Part shown: in pieces, positions 24,191-32,816 of the stretch
Numbering within the stretch: the stretch's first letter is position 1
Layout of the letters: the number at the start of each line of letters is the position of its first letter
Assembly (NCBI GenBank): GCA_033807775.1
Contig: CM066313.1
Location: forward strand, 83,019,484 to 83,083,483
Reading direction: 5' to 3'
From: Saussurea involucrata
Lineage: Eukaryota > Streptophyta > Magnoliopsida > Asterales > Asteraceae
DNA: 64,000 bases
The notes under the pieces: model-generated
Seen by the model: only the letters and a program-made list of their open reading frames with translations
What the model was told of the DNA's origin: nothing
Database searches by the model: none
Position numbers and translations under genes: made by a program

Positions 24191-25608
24191 TCCGCCTCAT
24201 CCGCAGTCATACGAAATGCACGCCCCTTCGCGCGTGCCGGCTCTTCTTTCTTCTCAACTCCCTGCACCCCTTGACGATTTCCAACCTGACCCGATCCCCC
24301 TCTCTTGAACATAGGGCAATCAAACCGTCGGTGGTTCGGCGACCCACATTGAAAACAACCCTGCTTCTTCGGGCAATCCCTTGACATATGCCCCGGCAAT
24401 CCGCAATGGTAACACAACCCCGAGTTTGCCCTACATTCCCCTTTATGCATTCGGTGACACTTCCCGCACGGTTTGTCGCCATATCCCCGATTTCCACGCA
24501 GCTCCGGCCTCGAAACTTTCCCCTTTCGAGCATCATTTCCCGATCCTTCCCATTTCCTCTTTTCCCCGACCCTCTCAGTTTGTTGAGGATCTTTCTCCTT
24601 TTCTGTTAACTCGGCCGCATTTATCGCCGCTTGAAAAGTGGTAGGGTTTCTTGTCATCACTAACTCCCGAATGCTACTCTTCAATCTAAAAAGGTACCTC
24701 TCGACTCGTCGCTCTTCGGTTGGGACGTAGAATTCTGCAAAACGAGCTTTTTCTATGAACTTAGTAGTGTACTCCCTCACGGTCATGTCTCCTTGCGCTA
24801 GGTTTAAAAACTCTTCTTCCAACTTCTTGATTGCCGCCAGAGGGCAAAACTGAGCTTTGAACCATCTCATGAATTCCTTCCATCTCATGGCTTTAGCCAC
24901 TGACGATCCCAACCCTCCAGTTTCTGCATCCCACCAAAAGATGGCCTCCGATTTAAACATAGACAAGGCGTAAATCACTTTATCCTCTTCGGCACACTTA
25001 CAAACGTCAAAGACCAACTCCATTTCCCGAATCCACCTTATGGCTAACACCGGGTCGCATTCCCTCTAGAAGGTAGGAGGTTTGCAAGATGAGAATGCTT
25101 TGTGACTACATCCTCTAGCAGCCGACTCATTCACCACTAACGTCGTGGATTGCTTGTGGCTACCAACTACTGTCGGGGGCGGGCTAGACAATTCAGTGAC
25201 CGCCTTACTCTCACTGTTCTCCTTACTCCCCGACGCCGAAACATCATGACGGTTCATCCATCGGTCTAACTTTTCCTGCAGCTTCACCATTTCAGTGGCG
25301 AAGGCCTCTTGAGTCACAAAGGCATGATTCCCCGATGCCGAGCCCTCTCGATGAGACTTTTCCCGTTCAGACGGTGCCTCAACACTTTTAGTTCGGCGAC
25401 CAGTCGGAGTTTTCTTCTTTGGACGCGTCCCTCCCACAGTGGTAGTAGCCTTACGTGGAATGGTCTCACGTCCCCTACCACGACCTCTTCCTCTTCCCCG
25501 GGTAGCCGGCGCCTTCGGAGGGACCACGGGTTCGTCCGCTTGGGCCTCCTCAGACGTGGCCATTCTTACACTGGGTACAGACCTGCTCCTCAACGACCTT
25601 TCAGACAT
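24191..25608 (-). pseudogene. gag of G1
   Basis: ATG at 25608 starts MSERSLRSRS, followed by an Arg/Gly-rich stretch (ATRGRGRGRGRGR). One TAG interrupts the frame at about 25,066; after it the retrotransposon gag domain runs on with VFDVCKCAEEDKVIYALSMF and YVPTEERRVERYLF. Two canonical zinc knuckles follow (CYHCGLPGHMSRDC, CFQCGSPNHRRFDC), with an irregular cysteine/histidine cluster before them. Downstream the frame runs directly into protease at VVTGTFLVNS without interruption, useful for comparison with G2. Apart from the single stop this gag is open. Confidence 0.85.
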
Positions 25609-25626
25609 GGTGACACTGATACAAAA

Positions 25627-26332
25627 TGTTGGGAACTGAAGATATGCTAAGTATGGTTAGTACTGCCAGAACTACATTAATACTGCCAGATCAACGTTAG
25701 TACTGCCAGAACAAAGATACTACTGCTAGATCAAGGTTAGTACTGCTGAGACATTAATGCTGCTGGAACAAAGTTAATACTGTTGGTATATTACTACTGC
25801 TGGAACATTATTAATACTGCTGAACAAAGGTTAGTACTGCTGGTGTCTTACGAAAACCATTAGTACTGCTTGAGAAAAATGAAGTTAATACTGCTTGGGA
25901 TCAGAACATGGAATGCGAGATTGAAGGAGATAAAGATGGAATGATTGAAGATATGCTTAAAAGAATATTCTGAAGATCAATTTATTTTTGATAGTTATCT
26001 TGTACTTATTGTGTATAAATAGTTGTTGATAGATAGCTATTAAAAATACGAAACCGATATACGTATTTGAGAAACAGAATTCGATTTTGCTAAGAGTGAA
26101 TTAACCTCAAGGTTTAGAACCCTATTTCTAGAGAAGTAGAAGTCGTCTTGATTGAGCCTGTTCATCAAGATTGAGGTTTGGTTGTAAGCTTGTGAGTCGA
26201 ATTAGTGAATACAAACAGTTGTGTGTTTTCTGATATATTGTTCTTTGATTGTGAGAATTAAAGTTCTATTCCGCAGATTCTTTAATTCTGAATTCTAAGT
26301 ATTATTAGTCTTGTTAAGATTCGATCCTGACA
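25627..26332 (+). repeat. 5' LTR of element C
   Basis: TGTTGGGAACTG to GATCCTGACA. The first 300 bp contain about a dozen copies of the word RTTARTRCTGC (first at about 25,658, last at about 25,885). TATAAAT lies at 26014-26020. Unlike the LTRs of A, B and D there is no poly-C run. Confidence 0.95.
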
Positions 26333-26334
26333 AG

Positions 26335-26346
26335 TGGTATCAGAGC
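26335..26346 (+). promoter_or_regulatory. PBS of element C
   Basis: TGGTATCAGAGC, two bases after the LTR; perfect initiator-Met primer site, so this element kept a functional-looking priming signal. Confidence 0.9.
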
Positions 26347-26374
26347 TTGTGTTTCTTAGAATTCGACAATTATT

Positions 26375-28084
26375 ATGGACAATTCTATTGAATCAAACAG
26401 TACTTTTGATTGGAGTGATCAAGCAGAAGAGGCAATCCAGAATCATGCACTCATGGCAGAAGTCTCAGATATTCCTACTGAGGTAAAATCTAATCTCTGT
26501 TCTCAAGCTTGTATAGACACTGTTAAAAGGTATAGAGATCACAATCAGGGAATGTGTGATGACCTTAAGAGATTAGAAAAGGACATAAGAGATTATGTAT
26601 TGATTGTTGAGAGGTTTGAAGAACAAATTAAGGCTTTTCAAGCCAATGAACTTCAACACTCATATGATACAAACTACTGGAAGTGGGAAAAGGGTGGTCT
26701 GGAGTTCCAACTGAAAGAGTCTAGGGAAGAGTGTGAGAGACTAAAAGGAGAGCTTGAGAAAGTTAAACTTGATGTAGAAAAGTTTACTTGTGCCTCTAAA
26801 GTCATGGACAACATAATCAACTCTCAAATCCAGAGTAAGTTGAAACCAGGAATAGGGTACAATGCCACACCCCCACCCTATAACAACAACTACATCCCTC
26901 CTAAGTCAGACCTATTAGAAACCAAGGATAGGAAGGACTTACCTAAAGGAGCCACTGAAGTAGATCCATTAGATAAAGTAGTTGTTGAGGAGAAGACTGA
27001 AAAAGAAGGATCTGATGAGGAATGTGAAAGTCCATGTGTTAAGAACAATGAGATGAAAAGGACTGACAAGGGAAAGGGAGTTCATTATACACAGACCACT
27101 GTTGTGAACTCTAAAACTTGTGAACATTGTTCTTGCAAGAAATCTCAAGAGAATAAGCCCCAAAAACATGATAAAAAGAGGGGAAATCAAAGAAATTGGA
27201 ATAACCAGTGGGCACAAAAGCAAGGAGTTGATCTGCAAAGGATTAACAGACCAAAACCATGTTTCATCTGTGGCAGATTGAATCACCTTGCCAAACACTG
27301 TTATTTCAATCCTATTAACCAAAGGATAAATTTTCAAAGACCTTTTCATAAATCAAATGGTTATAGGAAGCCTGCAAGGAACCATGTGGCTAAGAAACAG
27401 GCTAAATCCAAAAGCCACATGAGGAAAAAGACTGAAAAGGAATGTGTCAATATGTGGGTCTCCAAAAGCACGAATACCTCAGATAGTACTGCTGAAAAGG
27501 ATAGTGCTGCTAGAAGCAATACTGCTGAAAAGGATAGTTCTGCTAGAAGCAATACTGCTGAAAAGGATAGTGCTGCTAGAAGCAATACTACTGCCAATAC
27601 TGCTGCTAGCAGTGTTAGTACTGCTAACTCAATTAGTGCTGCTAACTCTGTTAGTACTGCTAACTCAGTTAGTGCTGCTAACTCTGTTAGTACTGCTAAC
27701 TCTGTTAGTTCTGCTAACTCTGTTAGTGTTGCTAACTCTGTTAGTGCTGCTAACTCAGTTAGTGCTGCTAACTCAGTTAGTGCTGCTAACTCAGTTAGTG
27801 CTGCTAACTCAGTTAGTGCTGCTAACTCAGTTAGTGCTGCTAACTCAGTTAGTGCTGCTAACTCAGTTAGTGCTTCTAACTCTGTTAGTATTGCTGACTC
27901 TGTTAGTACTTCTTCTAAGGTTAATACTGCTTCTAGTGTTTGTGCTGCTAGACCAATCATATTGACAAAGTACTCAAATTCTGCAGTACCTAAGTTTGAA
28001 AATCTCATCAAAACCCAATGCAAGTACTTTGATGAGCAAGGGAGACCCAAGACCACTTCGGCTTGGGTTCCCAATAAAAACTAA
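26375..28084 (+). CDS. Truncated Gag of element C: coiled coil, zinc knuckle, ANSVSA repeats (569 aa)
   Basis: The first ATG after the PBS opens 569 codons without a stop. It begins FDWSDQAEEAIQNHALMA, which in related copia Gags lies downstream of the Gag core and first zinc knuckle, so both are missing. Then follow a coiled-coil segment (about residues 50-150, KRLEKDIRDYVLIVERFEEQ, ERLKGELEKVKLDVEKF), a knuckle CFICGRLNHLAKHC (27260-27301, CX2CX4HX4C intact), three 11-residue TAEKDSAARSN units (from about 27,487) and about sixteen ANSVSA-like hexapeptides (27,600-27,910) encoded by an 18-bp repeat. The end, TTSAWVPNKN, is the usual Gag end. RNA binding via the knuckle is likely; capsid formation is not. 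Confidence 0.85.
   Translation: MDNSIESNSTFDWSDQAEEAIQNHALMAEVSDIPTEVKSNLCSQACIDTVKRYRDHNQGMCDDLKRLEKDIRDYVLIVERFEEQIKAFQANELQHSYDTNYWKWEKGGLEFQLKESREECERLKGELEKVKLDVEKFTCASKVMDNIINSQIQSKLKPGIGYNATPPPYNNNYIPPKSDLLETKDRKDLPKGATEVDPLDKVVVEEKTEKEGSDEECESPCVKNNEMKRTDKGKGVHYTQTTVVNSKTCEHCSCKKSQENKPQKHDKKRGNQRNWNNQWAQKQGVDLQRINRPKPCFICGRLNHLAKHCYFNPINQRINFQRPFHKSNGYRKPARNHVAKKQAKSKSHMRKKTEKECVNMWVSKSTNTSDSTAEKDSAARSNTAEKDSSARSNTAEKDSAARSNTTANTAASSVSTANSISAANSVSTANSVSAANSVSTANSVSSANSVSVANSVSAANSVSAANSVSAANSVSAANSVSAANSVSAANSVSAANSVSASNSVSIADSVSTSSKVNTASSVCAARPIILTKYSNSAVPKFENLIKTQCKYFDEQGRPKTTSAWVPNKN
27600..27910. repeat. 18-bp coding tandem repeat in element C gag
   Basis: Units of the type GTTAGTGCTGCTAACTCA, about sixteen copies, in phase with the gag frame (V-S-A-A-N-S). 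The repeat leaves other frames and the opposite strand open as well; I treat those as by-products. The core GTTAGTRCTGCT is the same word found in the LTR and in the array at 28,438-28,712. Confidence 0.9.
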
Positions 28085-28104
28085 TTGGTTTATCAGATGT
28101 GCAG
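28081..28104 (+). promoter_or_regulatory. Splice-acceptor-like gag/protease junction of element C
   Basis: CTAAT at 28081-28085 contains the gag stop TAA (28082-28084). AG at 28103-28104 is followed in phase 0 by the protease frame. The distance after the stop is 20 nt, so gag and protease are in different frames. See the matching sites in A and D. Confidence 0.45.
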
Positions 28105-28356
28105 GGCAACCAACAGCTCAAGGGAAAGAGCATCTGGCATGTTGATAGTGGTTGCTCCAGGCACATGACAGGTAACATGTCCTGCCTCAAGATTTTCAAA
28201 AGAATTGATGGAGGACATGTTACTTTTGGGAATAATCATGCAGGAGGTAAGATAAGTGGTAAAGGAGATGTGTCAAAAGGTAAGATGACAGTTGAGGATG
28301 TTGAGCAATTGAGATACAACCTGTTAAGTTCAGAACCTCAGTATGACTCAGATTGA
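28105..28356 (+). pseudogene. Protease stub of element C
   Basis: Opens with GNQQLKGKSIWHVDSGCSR, then HMTGN and VTFGNNHAGGKISGKG, the copia aspartic protease N-terminal part with its DSG site. It ends after QLRYNLLS and a short foreign-looking tail to TGA at 28354-28356. The rest of pol should follow here and is absent, so the deletion junction is near 28,335-28,360. About 84 codons remain, too few for a working protease on its own. Confidence 0.8.
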
Positions 28357-28437
28357 CAAGTGCTGCAAAGTATAAGTATAGTTACTACTGCCAGTGCAGA
28401 GTTTCTACTGCTAGTCCATATTTCCTACTGCTAATTA

Positions 28438-28712
28438 TTAGTTAATACTGCTTAGTAGTTAATACTGCTTTGTCGTTAATACTGCTTATTATTTAATACT
28501 GCTTAGTAGTTAATACTGCTTAAGTAGTTAATACTGCTTTGTAGTTAATACTGCTTTGTAGTTAATACTGCTTAGTAGTTAATACTGCTTTGTCGTTAAT
28601 ACTGCTTAGTAGTTAATACTGCTTAGTAGTTAATACTGCTTTGTAGTTAATACTGCTGTGTAGTTAATACTGCCTTGCAGTTAATACTGCTCAGTCGTTA
28701 ATACTGCTTTTA
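28438..28712. repeat. Intergenic array of 16 copies of TTAATACTGC, period about 17 bp
   Basis: Units read GTTAATACTGCTTAGTA or GTTAATACTGCTTTGTA with small variations. Counting TTAATACTGC gives sixteen. Looser copies (CTACTGCTA) precede it from about 28,383 and one more (ACTACTGCT) leads straight into the TATA box. Not CRISPR: the period is too short and there are no unique spacers. Confidence 0.9.
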
Positions 28713-28735
28713 TAGAAAATTAGGGCTACTACTGC

Positions 28736-28743
28736 TATAAATA
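28736..28743 (+). promoter_or_regulatory. Internal TATA box upstream of the extra ORF in element C
   Basis: TATAAATA, 131 bp before the ATG at 28867. It is followed by a pyrimidine-rich leader with TTCTCTCTCTCTCGCTC (about 28,786-28,803), a common layout of plant core promoters and 5' UTRs. The Gag and extra-ORF coding parts lie on either side, so a separate mRNA for the extra ORF is plausible. Function is inferred. Confidence 0.55.
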
Positions 28744-28866
28744 CTCTTTTAGCCCGCCAAAGCTCATAACGTCTCTTTGCATTCAACTTCTCTCTCTCTC
28801 GCTCTAACCCTTTTCTCCCTAGAATCTTTGTGTTTTCTATCCAAATCCTCAGGAAGAACGACGACA

Positions 28867-31623
28867 ATGGAGTTTGTCGATGAGCACAATGAGATAGCAA
28901 TGCTTCAGAAGCCGAAGCAGGCCGCAGGATTTCACGACATTGTGGATTTTCTCAAGTCCACTCATATTTCTCATGCCCTAACAGTGTGCCCAACCATATA
29001 CATCGAACATCAAAAGCAATTTTGGGAGAATGCCACTGTTATATTTGAAGATGGGCAGAAGATCATTCGAACAAGGGTTTGTGACAAACCCTTGAAAATC
29101 ACAGAGGAGGTTCTTCGCATCACTCTTCGATTGGATGATGCCTCAGGTATAACTTCTATTTCCAATGAAGAACTATACTCAACTTTACAAAGAATGGGGT
29201 ATGAAGGTCCCATTGGAGTTTTTAAATTCTACAAGTCAAAGTTTTTTACTCAATGGCGATTTCTTGTTCATACTCTTATGCACTGTATTTCAAAGAAAAC
29301 AACTGGATGGAGTGAGTTTAGCAGTACCATTGCTTATGCCTTGGTCTGCTTAGCCACTGCCAGAAAGTTCAAATTTTCAGCAATGCTTTTCAATGATCTT
29401 GTATCAAACCTGGAATCTAAAAAGCGGTTTTATATGTATCCAAGGTTTGTTCAAGAAGTGATAACTAAGGAATTGACGGATATACCTCAATTTGATGAGG
29501 TATATGTGCCAAAACCCCCTAAAGGGAAGGTTTTCTCAAATATGAGGAGACTTCCTAGGGACTCGGAAGGAGTTGACACACCATTGTTCTCTACAATGAT
29601 GGTTGTGTCCCACACAATTGAAGGTATGGCATCAGTGTCAAGGCCCTCATTAGACACACCCACTGATGGCCAATCCCAACCTTCCATCACAAAAGAAATC
29701 CCACAGTCCATTCTTTTAAGACCCAATCCCAAAATCACCAAGAAATTTGAAAGAAGAAAGGTACACAAGGTTCCTTCCCTTGATGTATCTCCTAAGAGCC
29801 CGAAGCCTTTAAGCCCTCTGTTGGAGCATTCTCCAATGGAAAATATCGAAAGGGAAACCACAGGGGTGTCTCCCAACCCCAAGAAGGTGCTCACTAAGGA
29901 GAAGGTTGAGCATGTGAGTCGCAAGGCTGCCACTACTTCTGCTAGCAAAGAGAAGGCCAGTGGTAAAATAACTAAGACCTTCCTCACGGCAAGTCAGGGT
30001 GAGAAATCATCCAGAGGTCCCAGGTGCCAAGAAACCAAGGGGGTAGGTAGTGCTTTTGCTAGACAAGAGACACCTGCTAAAACTTCCAATGATCCTGAAA
30101 GGGAGGTAAACACTTCTAAATCAGGTGAGGATAGATATACTTATGAGGAATTGATGGAAACTATTGCAAATATCAACATTGAGGTCATGGATCAGCAGAA
30201 GGAGATTGATGAGCTTAAGAAGGTGGTTCTTCATCAAAACACCAAGATAGAAAAGAATAGGAAGCTGATCACCAAACTGCTACAAAGAAGGAAGAAAGCT
30301 CAGTATGTTCTGAGAAGGAGAGGATCACCCTCTGATGCTTCCAAAAAGGGGGAGTTAGACTCTGAACTAAACATGGAGGATACAAACATTGAGGGGGAGT
30401 ATGAGTATAAGGTTGAGGGGGAGACTAAGCAGGCTGCAGATATTACAAAGGAAGCAGAAACAGAAAAAGCAGCAGAAATGGTTACTGCTGCTGATATTAC
30501 AAAGGAAGCAGAAACAGAAAAAGCAGCAGAAATGGTTACTGCTGCTGATATTACAAAGGAAGCAGAAACAGAAAAAGCAGCAGAAACGGTTACTGCTGCT
30601 GATATTACAAAGGAAGCAGAAACAGAACCAGCAGTAGAAACAGTTAATGTTGTTGTGATTGAGAAAGAAGCAGAAACAGAACCAGCAGCATTAAAAGATA
30701 ATGCTGCAGTATCTAAGACTGAAGCAGCAGTATCTAAAAGTGAGAAGGAAGCAGTACCTGCAACTAAATCCGAGATTGATGCAGAGATATTTTGGATTGT
30801 GAAAGATAGTGTTGAAGCAGCAGCATTAAAGGTTATAAAAGAAGCAGTAACAGCTATTGCAGTAGAAATGGTTACTGCTGCTGCAAAACAAAAGGCAGAA
30901 GAAACCATCCCTGAAGCAGCAGAAACTGTTAGTGCTGCTAAGAGCCACAAAGAAGAAACAGCTGAAACCACTCCTGAAGCTGTTAAATCTTTCAAAAGAA
31001 CAAAGATGATGTCAACCAAAAGGCCAAGAACAAAGTCCATAGCATCAAAGAAGAAAGATGTAAAGAAGCCAAGGGTGGAACCAACTGTAGAAGAAGCTCA
31101 GGAGGAAACAGTGAAAGAGAAATCTGATCCAAAGGTTGCTGAAGAAGAAGTGGCAACTCCCTCAGGTCAACCAAGCAATGTACAATCACTGCCAAATGCT
31201 CAATGTGATTTGTATATTACTGTGGTTGATACCAATCCAATCAAAATTAAACCATTAGCTTCTATGGCTCCTGAAATCATCTTCTGGGATACTTTGAAAG
31301 ATCAGAGAAAGGAGTACATTAGAGTAAAAAGAGCAGATGGGAAGTTTGAGGTCAGTTCTACTTGGGGAAAACTTTTAAGGATGTGTTCTAGATCAGACTT
31401 GGAAGAGATGTTCAAGGTAGGAATGAAGCTTTATGGAAACATGCTGACTGAAAGTGGAATGTCCATCACCAAAATGGTACTTGAATACTTGTGCCAAATG
31501 TTCAAACCAGAAGCAGTTCAGCATAGGATAGAAAGAAATTTTCAAGTTGTTACCAAATGGATGCTTATTGAAAACTGTGGTGTGTATGTCATAACTCTTG
31601 ACAATGCATATCATGAGTATTAG
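28867..31623 (+). CDS. Large extra ORF of element C (918 codons), function unknown
   Basis: ATG in good context (ACAATGGAG). N-terminal residues 1-220 form a compact region (GFHDIVDFLKSTHISHALTV, TTGWSEFSSTIAYALVCLA, KRFYMYPRFVQ); a Pro/Ser/Lys-rich middle follows, a coiled coil (about 423-478, DQQKEIDELKKVVLHQNTKI), four tandem 18-residue units ADITKEAETEKAAEMVTA (about 520-592), an Ala/Glu-rich stretch with a basic patch, and a C-terminal region (about 780-918, FWDTLKDQRKEYIRVKRADG). I recognise it as a protein type common next to copia domains in Asteraceae genomes, sometimes with misleading enzyme names; no enzymatic motif is visible. Homology-like sequence continues past the TAG at 31621-31623 to a TAA near 31,782, so the TAG may be a late nonsense change. 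Confidence 0.75.
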   Translation: MEFVDEHNEIAMLQKPKQAAGFHDIVDFLKSTHISHALTVCPTIYIEHQKQFWENATVIFEDGQKIIRTRVCDKPLKITEEVLRITLRLDDASGITSISNEELYSTLQRMGYEGPIGVFKFYKSKFFTQWRFLVHTLMHCISKKTTGWSEFSSTIAYALVCLATARKFKFSAMLFNDLVSNLESKKRFYMYPRFVQEVITKELTDIPQFDEVYVPKPPKGKVFSNMRRLPRDSEGVDTPLFSTMMVVSHTIEGMASVSRPSLDTPTDGQSQPSITKEIPQSILLRPNPKITKKFERRKVHKVPSLDVSPKSPKPLSPLLEHSPMENIERETTGVSPNPKKVLTKEKVEHVSRKAATTSASKEKASGKITKTFLTASQGEKSSRGPRCQETKGVGSAFARQETPAKTSNDPEREVNTSKSGEDRYTYEELMETIANINIEVMDQQKEIDELKKVVLHQNTKIEKNRKLITKLLQRRKKAQYVLRRRGSPSDASKKGELDSELNMEDTNIEGEYEYKVEGETKQAADITKEAETEKAAEMVTAADITKEAETEKAAEMVTAADITKEAETEKAAETVTAADITKEAETEPAVETVNVVVIEKEAETEPAALKDNAAVSKTEAAVSKSEKEAVPATKSEIDAEIFWIVKDSVEAAALKVIKEAVTAIAVEMVTAAAKQKAEETIPEAAETVSAAKSHKEETAETTPEAVKSFKRTKMMSTKRPRTKSIASKKKDVKKPRVEPTVEEAQEETVKEKSDPKVAEEEVATPSGQPSNVQSLPNAQCDLYITVVDTNPIKIKPLASMAPEIIFWDTLKDQRKEYIRVKRADGKFEVSSTWGKLLRMCSRSDLEEMFKVGMKLYGNMLTESGMSITKMVLEYLCQMFKPEAVQHRIERNFQVVTKWMLIENCGVYVITLDNAYHEY
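30426..30641. repeat. Four 54-bp in-frame repeats in the extra ORF
   Basis: Units start GATATTACAAAGGAAGCAG and end with GTTACTGCTGCT, 54 bp each, three near-identical and one diverged. Each unit carries the ACTGCT word of this element and its reverse-complement relatives AGCAG. Confidence 0.85.
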
Positions 31624-31831
31624 TTGGTGGATAAAGTATACAAGCACAGCATGAAAAAGTTGGATGGAATGCTAAAAATCAAGTTGGTGAGTGACAAAGA
31701 TTCTGCGATGGCAAGATACCTTGTAAGAAGGATCATCAATCAAAGTCTGGGAGTGAATCCTGACTTGTGTGTTCACGATTAAGTTTTGGAAGCATCATCT
31801 GAAGAACTTAACTTCTCATCCTGAAAAGTCA

Positions 31832-31845
31832 AGTTAGGGGGAGAT
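31832..31845 (+). promoter_or_regulatory. PPT of element C
   Basis: AGTTAGGGGGAGAT directly before the 3' LTR start TGTTGGG. A single clear polypurine tract, in contrast with the multiple tracts in element B. Confidence 0.85.
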
Positions 31846-32551
31846 TGTTGGGAACTGAAGATATGCTAAGTATGGTTAGTACTGCCAGAACTACATTAAT
31901 ACTGCCAGATCAACGTTAGTACTGCCAGAACAAAGATACTACTGCTAGATCAAGGTTAGTACTGCTGAGACATTAATGCTGCTGGAACAAAGTTAATACT
32001 GTTGGTATATTACTACTGCTGGAACATTATTAATACTGCTGAACAAAGGTTAGTACTGCTGGTGTCTTACGAAAACCATTAGTACTGCTTGAGAAAAATG
32101 AAGTTAATACTGCTTGGGATCAGAACATGGAATGCGAGATTGAAGGAGATAAAGATGGAATGATTGAAGATATGCTTAAAAGAATATTCTGAAGATCAAT
32201 TTATTTTTGATAGTTATCTTGTACTTATTGTGTATAAATAGTTGTTGATAGATAGCTATTAAAAATACGAAACCGATATACGTATTTGAGAAACAGAATT
32301 CGATTTTGCTAAGAGTGAATTAACCTCAAGGTTTAGAACCCTATTTCTAGAGAAGTAGAAGTCGTCTTGATTGAGCCTGTTCATCAAGATTGAGGTTTGG
32401 TTGTAAGCTTGTGAGTCGAATTAGTGAATACAAACAGTTGTGTGTTTTCTGATATATTGTTCTTTGATTGTGAGAATTAAAGTTCTATTCCGTAGATTCT
32501 TTAATTCTGAATTCTAAGTATTATTAGTCTTGTTAAGATTCGATCCTGACA
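31846..32551 (+). repeat. 3' LTR of element C
   Basis: Same length as the 5' copy (706 bp), with one substitution seen by eye and no indel, which indicates very recent insertion. Confidence 0.95.
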
Positions 32552-32556
32552 CAAAA

Positions 32557-32803
32557 ACACGAAACAAACATTTAATACTAATGCCACCCCATGAGGTAAA
32601 ATAAGCATCCTCACGTGCCTGTAAATTCGAAATTATATTGGCCAGATATAATCCCCAATTTACCTCACATGATGATCCTCGACACCCCGTCCTACTCATT
32701 CCTCTTAGGTCTCCTCCTATGGCCATCCTATATCTCGGTTGTGTCCTTATCCTCAAAGTTTAAGTTTAGGCCCATCCGGTCACCTAAATCCCTTAAACTA
32801 CGA
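32557..32803 (-). other. Leader of G1 between PBS and element C
   Basis: Non-coding; this is the 5' untranslated part of G1, separated by element C from the gag start at 25608. Confidence 0.8.
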
Positions 32804-32814
32804 CTCTGATACCA
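32804..32814 (-). promoter_or_regulatory. PBS of G1
   Basis: The minus strand reads TGGTATCAGAG just inside the LTR (..TGTTACA, AA, then the PBS). Confidence 0.85.
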
Positions 32815-32816
32815 TT

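Larger units (their letters stand above)
25627..32551 (+). mobile_element. Element C: young non-autonomous copia-derived retrotransposon with a large extra ORF
   Basis: Two 706-bp LTRs (25627-26332 and 31846-32551) with one difference visible by eye (C at 26274, T at 32493) are flanked by a perfect duplication CAAAA (25622-25626 and 32552-32556). PBS, PPT, a partial gag and a protease stub are present; the Gag core, integrase, RT and RNase H are absent. The space after the stub holds a 17-bp repeat array, a TATA box and a 918-codon ORF. It sits in the leader of G1 and is the innermost and youngest element of the nest. Its enzymes must have come from another copy. Confidence 0.9.

Noticed and set aside
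27361..28074. Long minus-strand and second plus-strand open frames over the gag repeat of element C
   Set aside because: The 18-bp repeat unit has no stop in several registers, so these Leu/Thr/Ala- or Val/Leu-rich frames are automatic; the plus-strand gag frame alone has knuckle and coiled coil.
28438..28712. CRISPR-like regularly spaced repeats
   Set aside because: Period of about 17 bp, spacers are not unique, and this is a plant genome; it is a tandem word array.
30300..31040. Minus-strand 246-codon open frame opposite the extra ORF of element C
   Set aside because: Ala/Ser/Val-rich mirror of the repeated coding strand; shadow frame.
28867..31623. Calling the extra ORF an envelope gene or an enzyme
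   Set aside because: I see no signal peptide, transmembrane segment or catalytic motif; position after pol is not enough for an envelope call, and enzyme names attached to similar proteins appear to be annotation artefacts.
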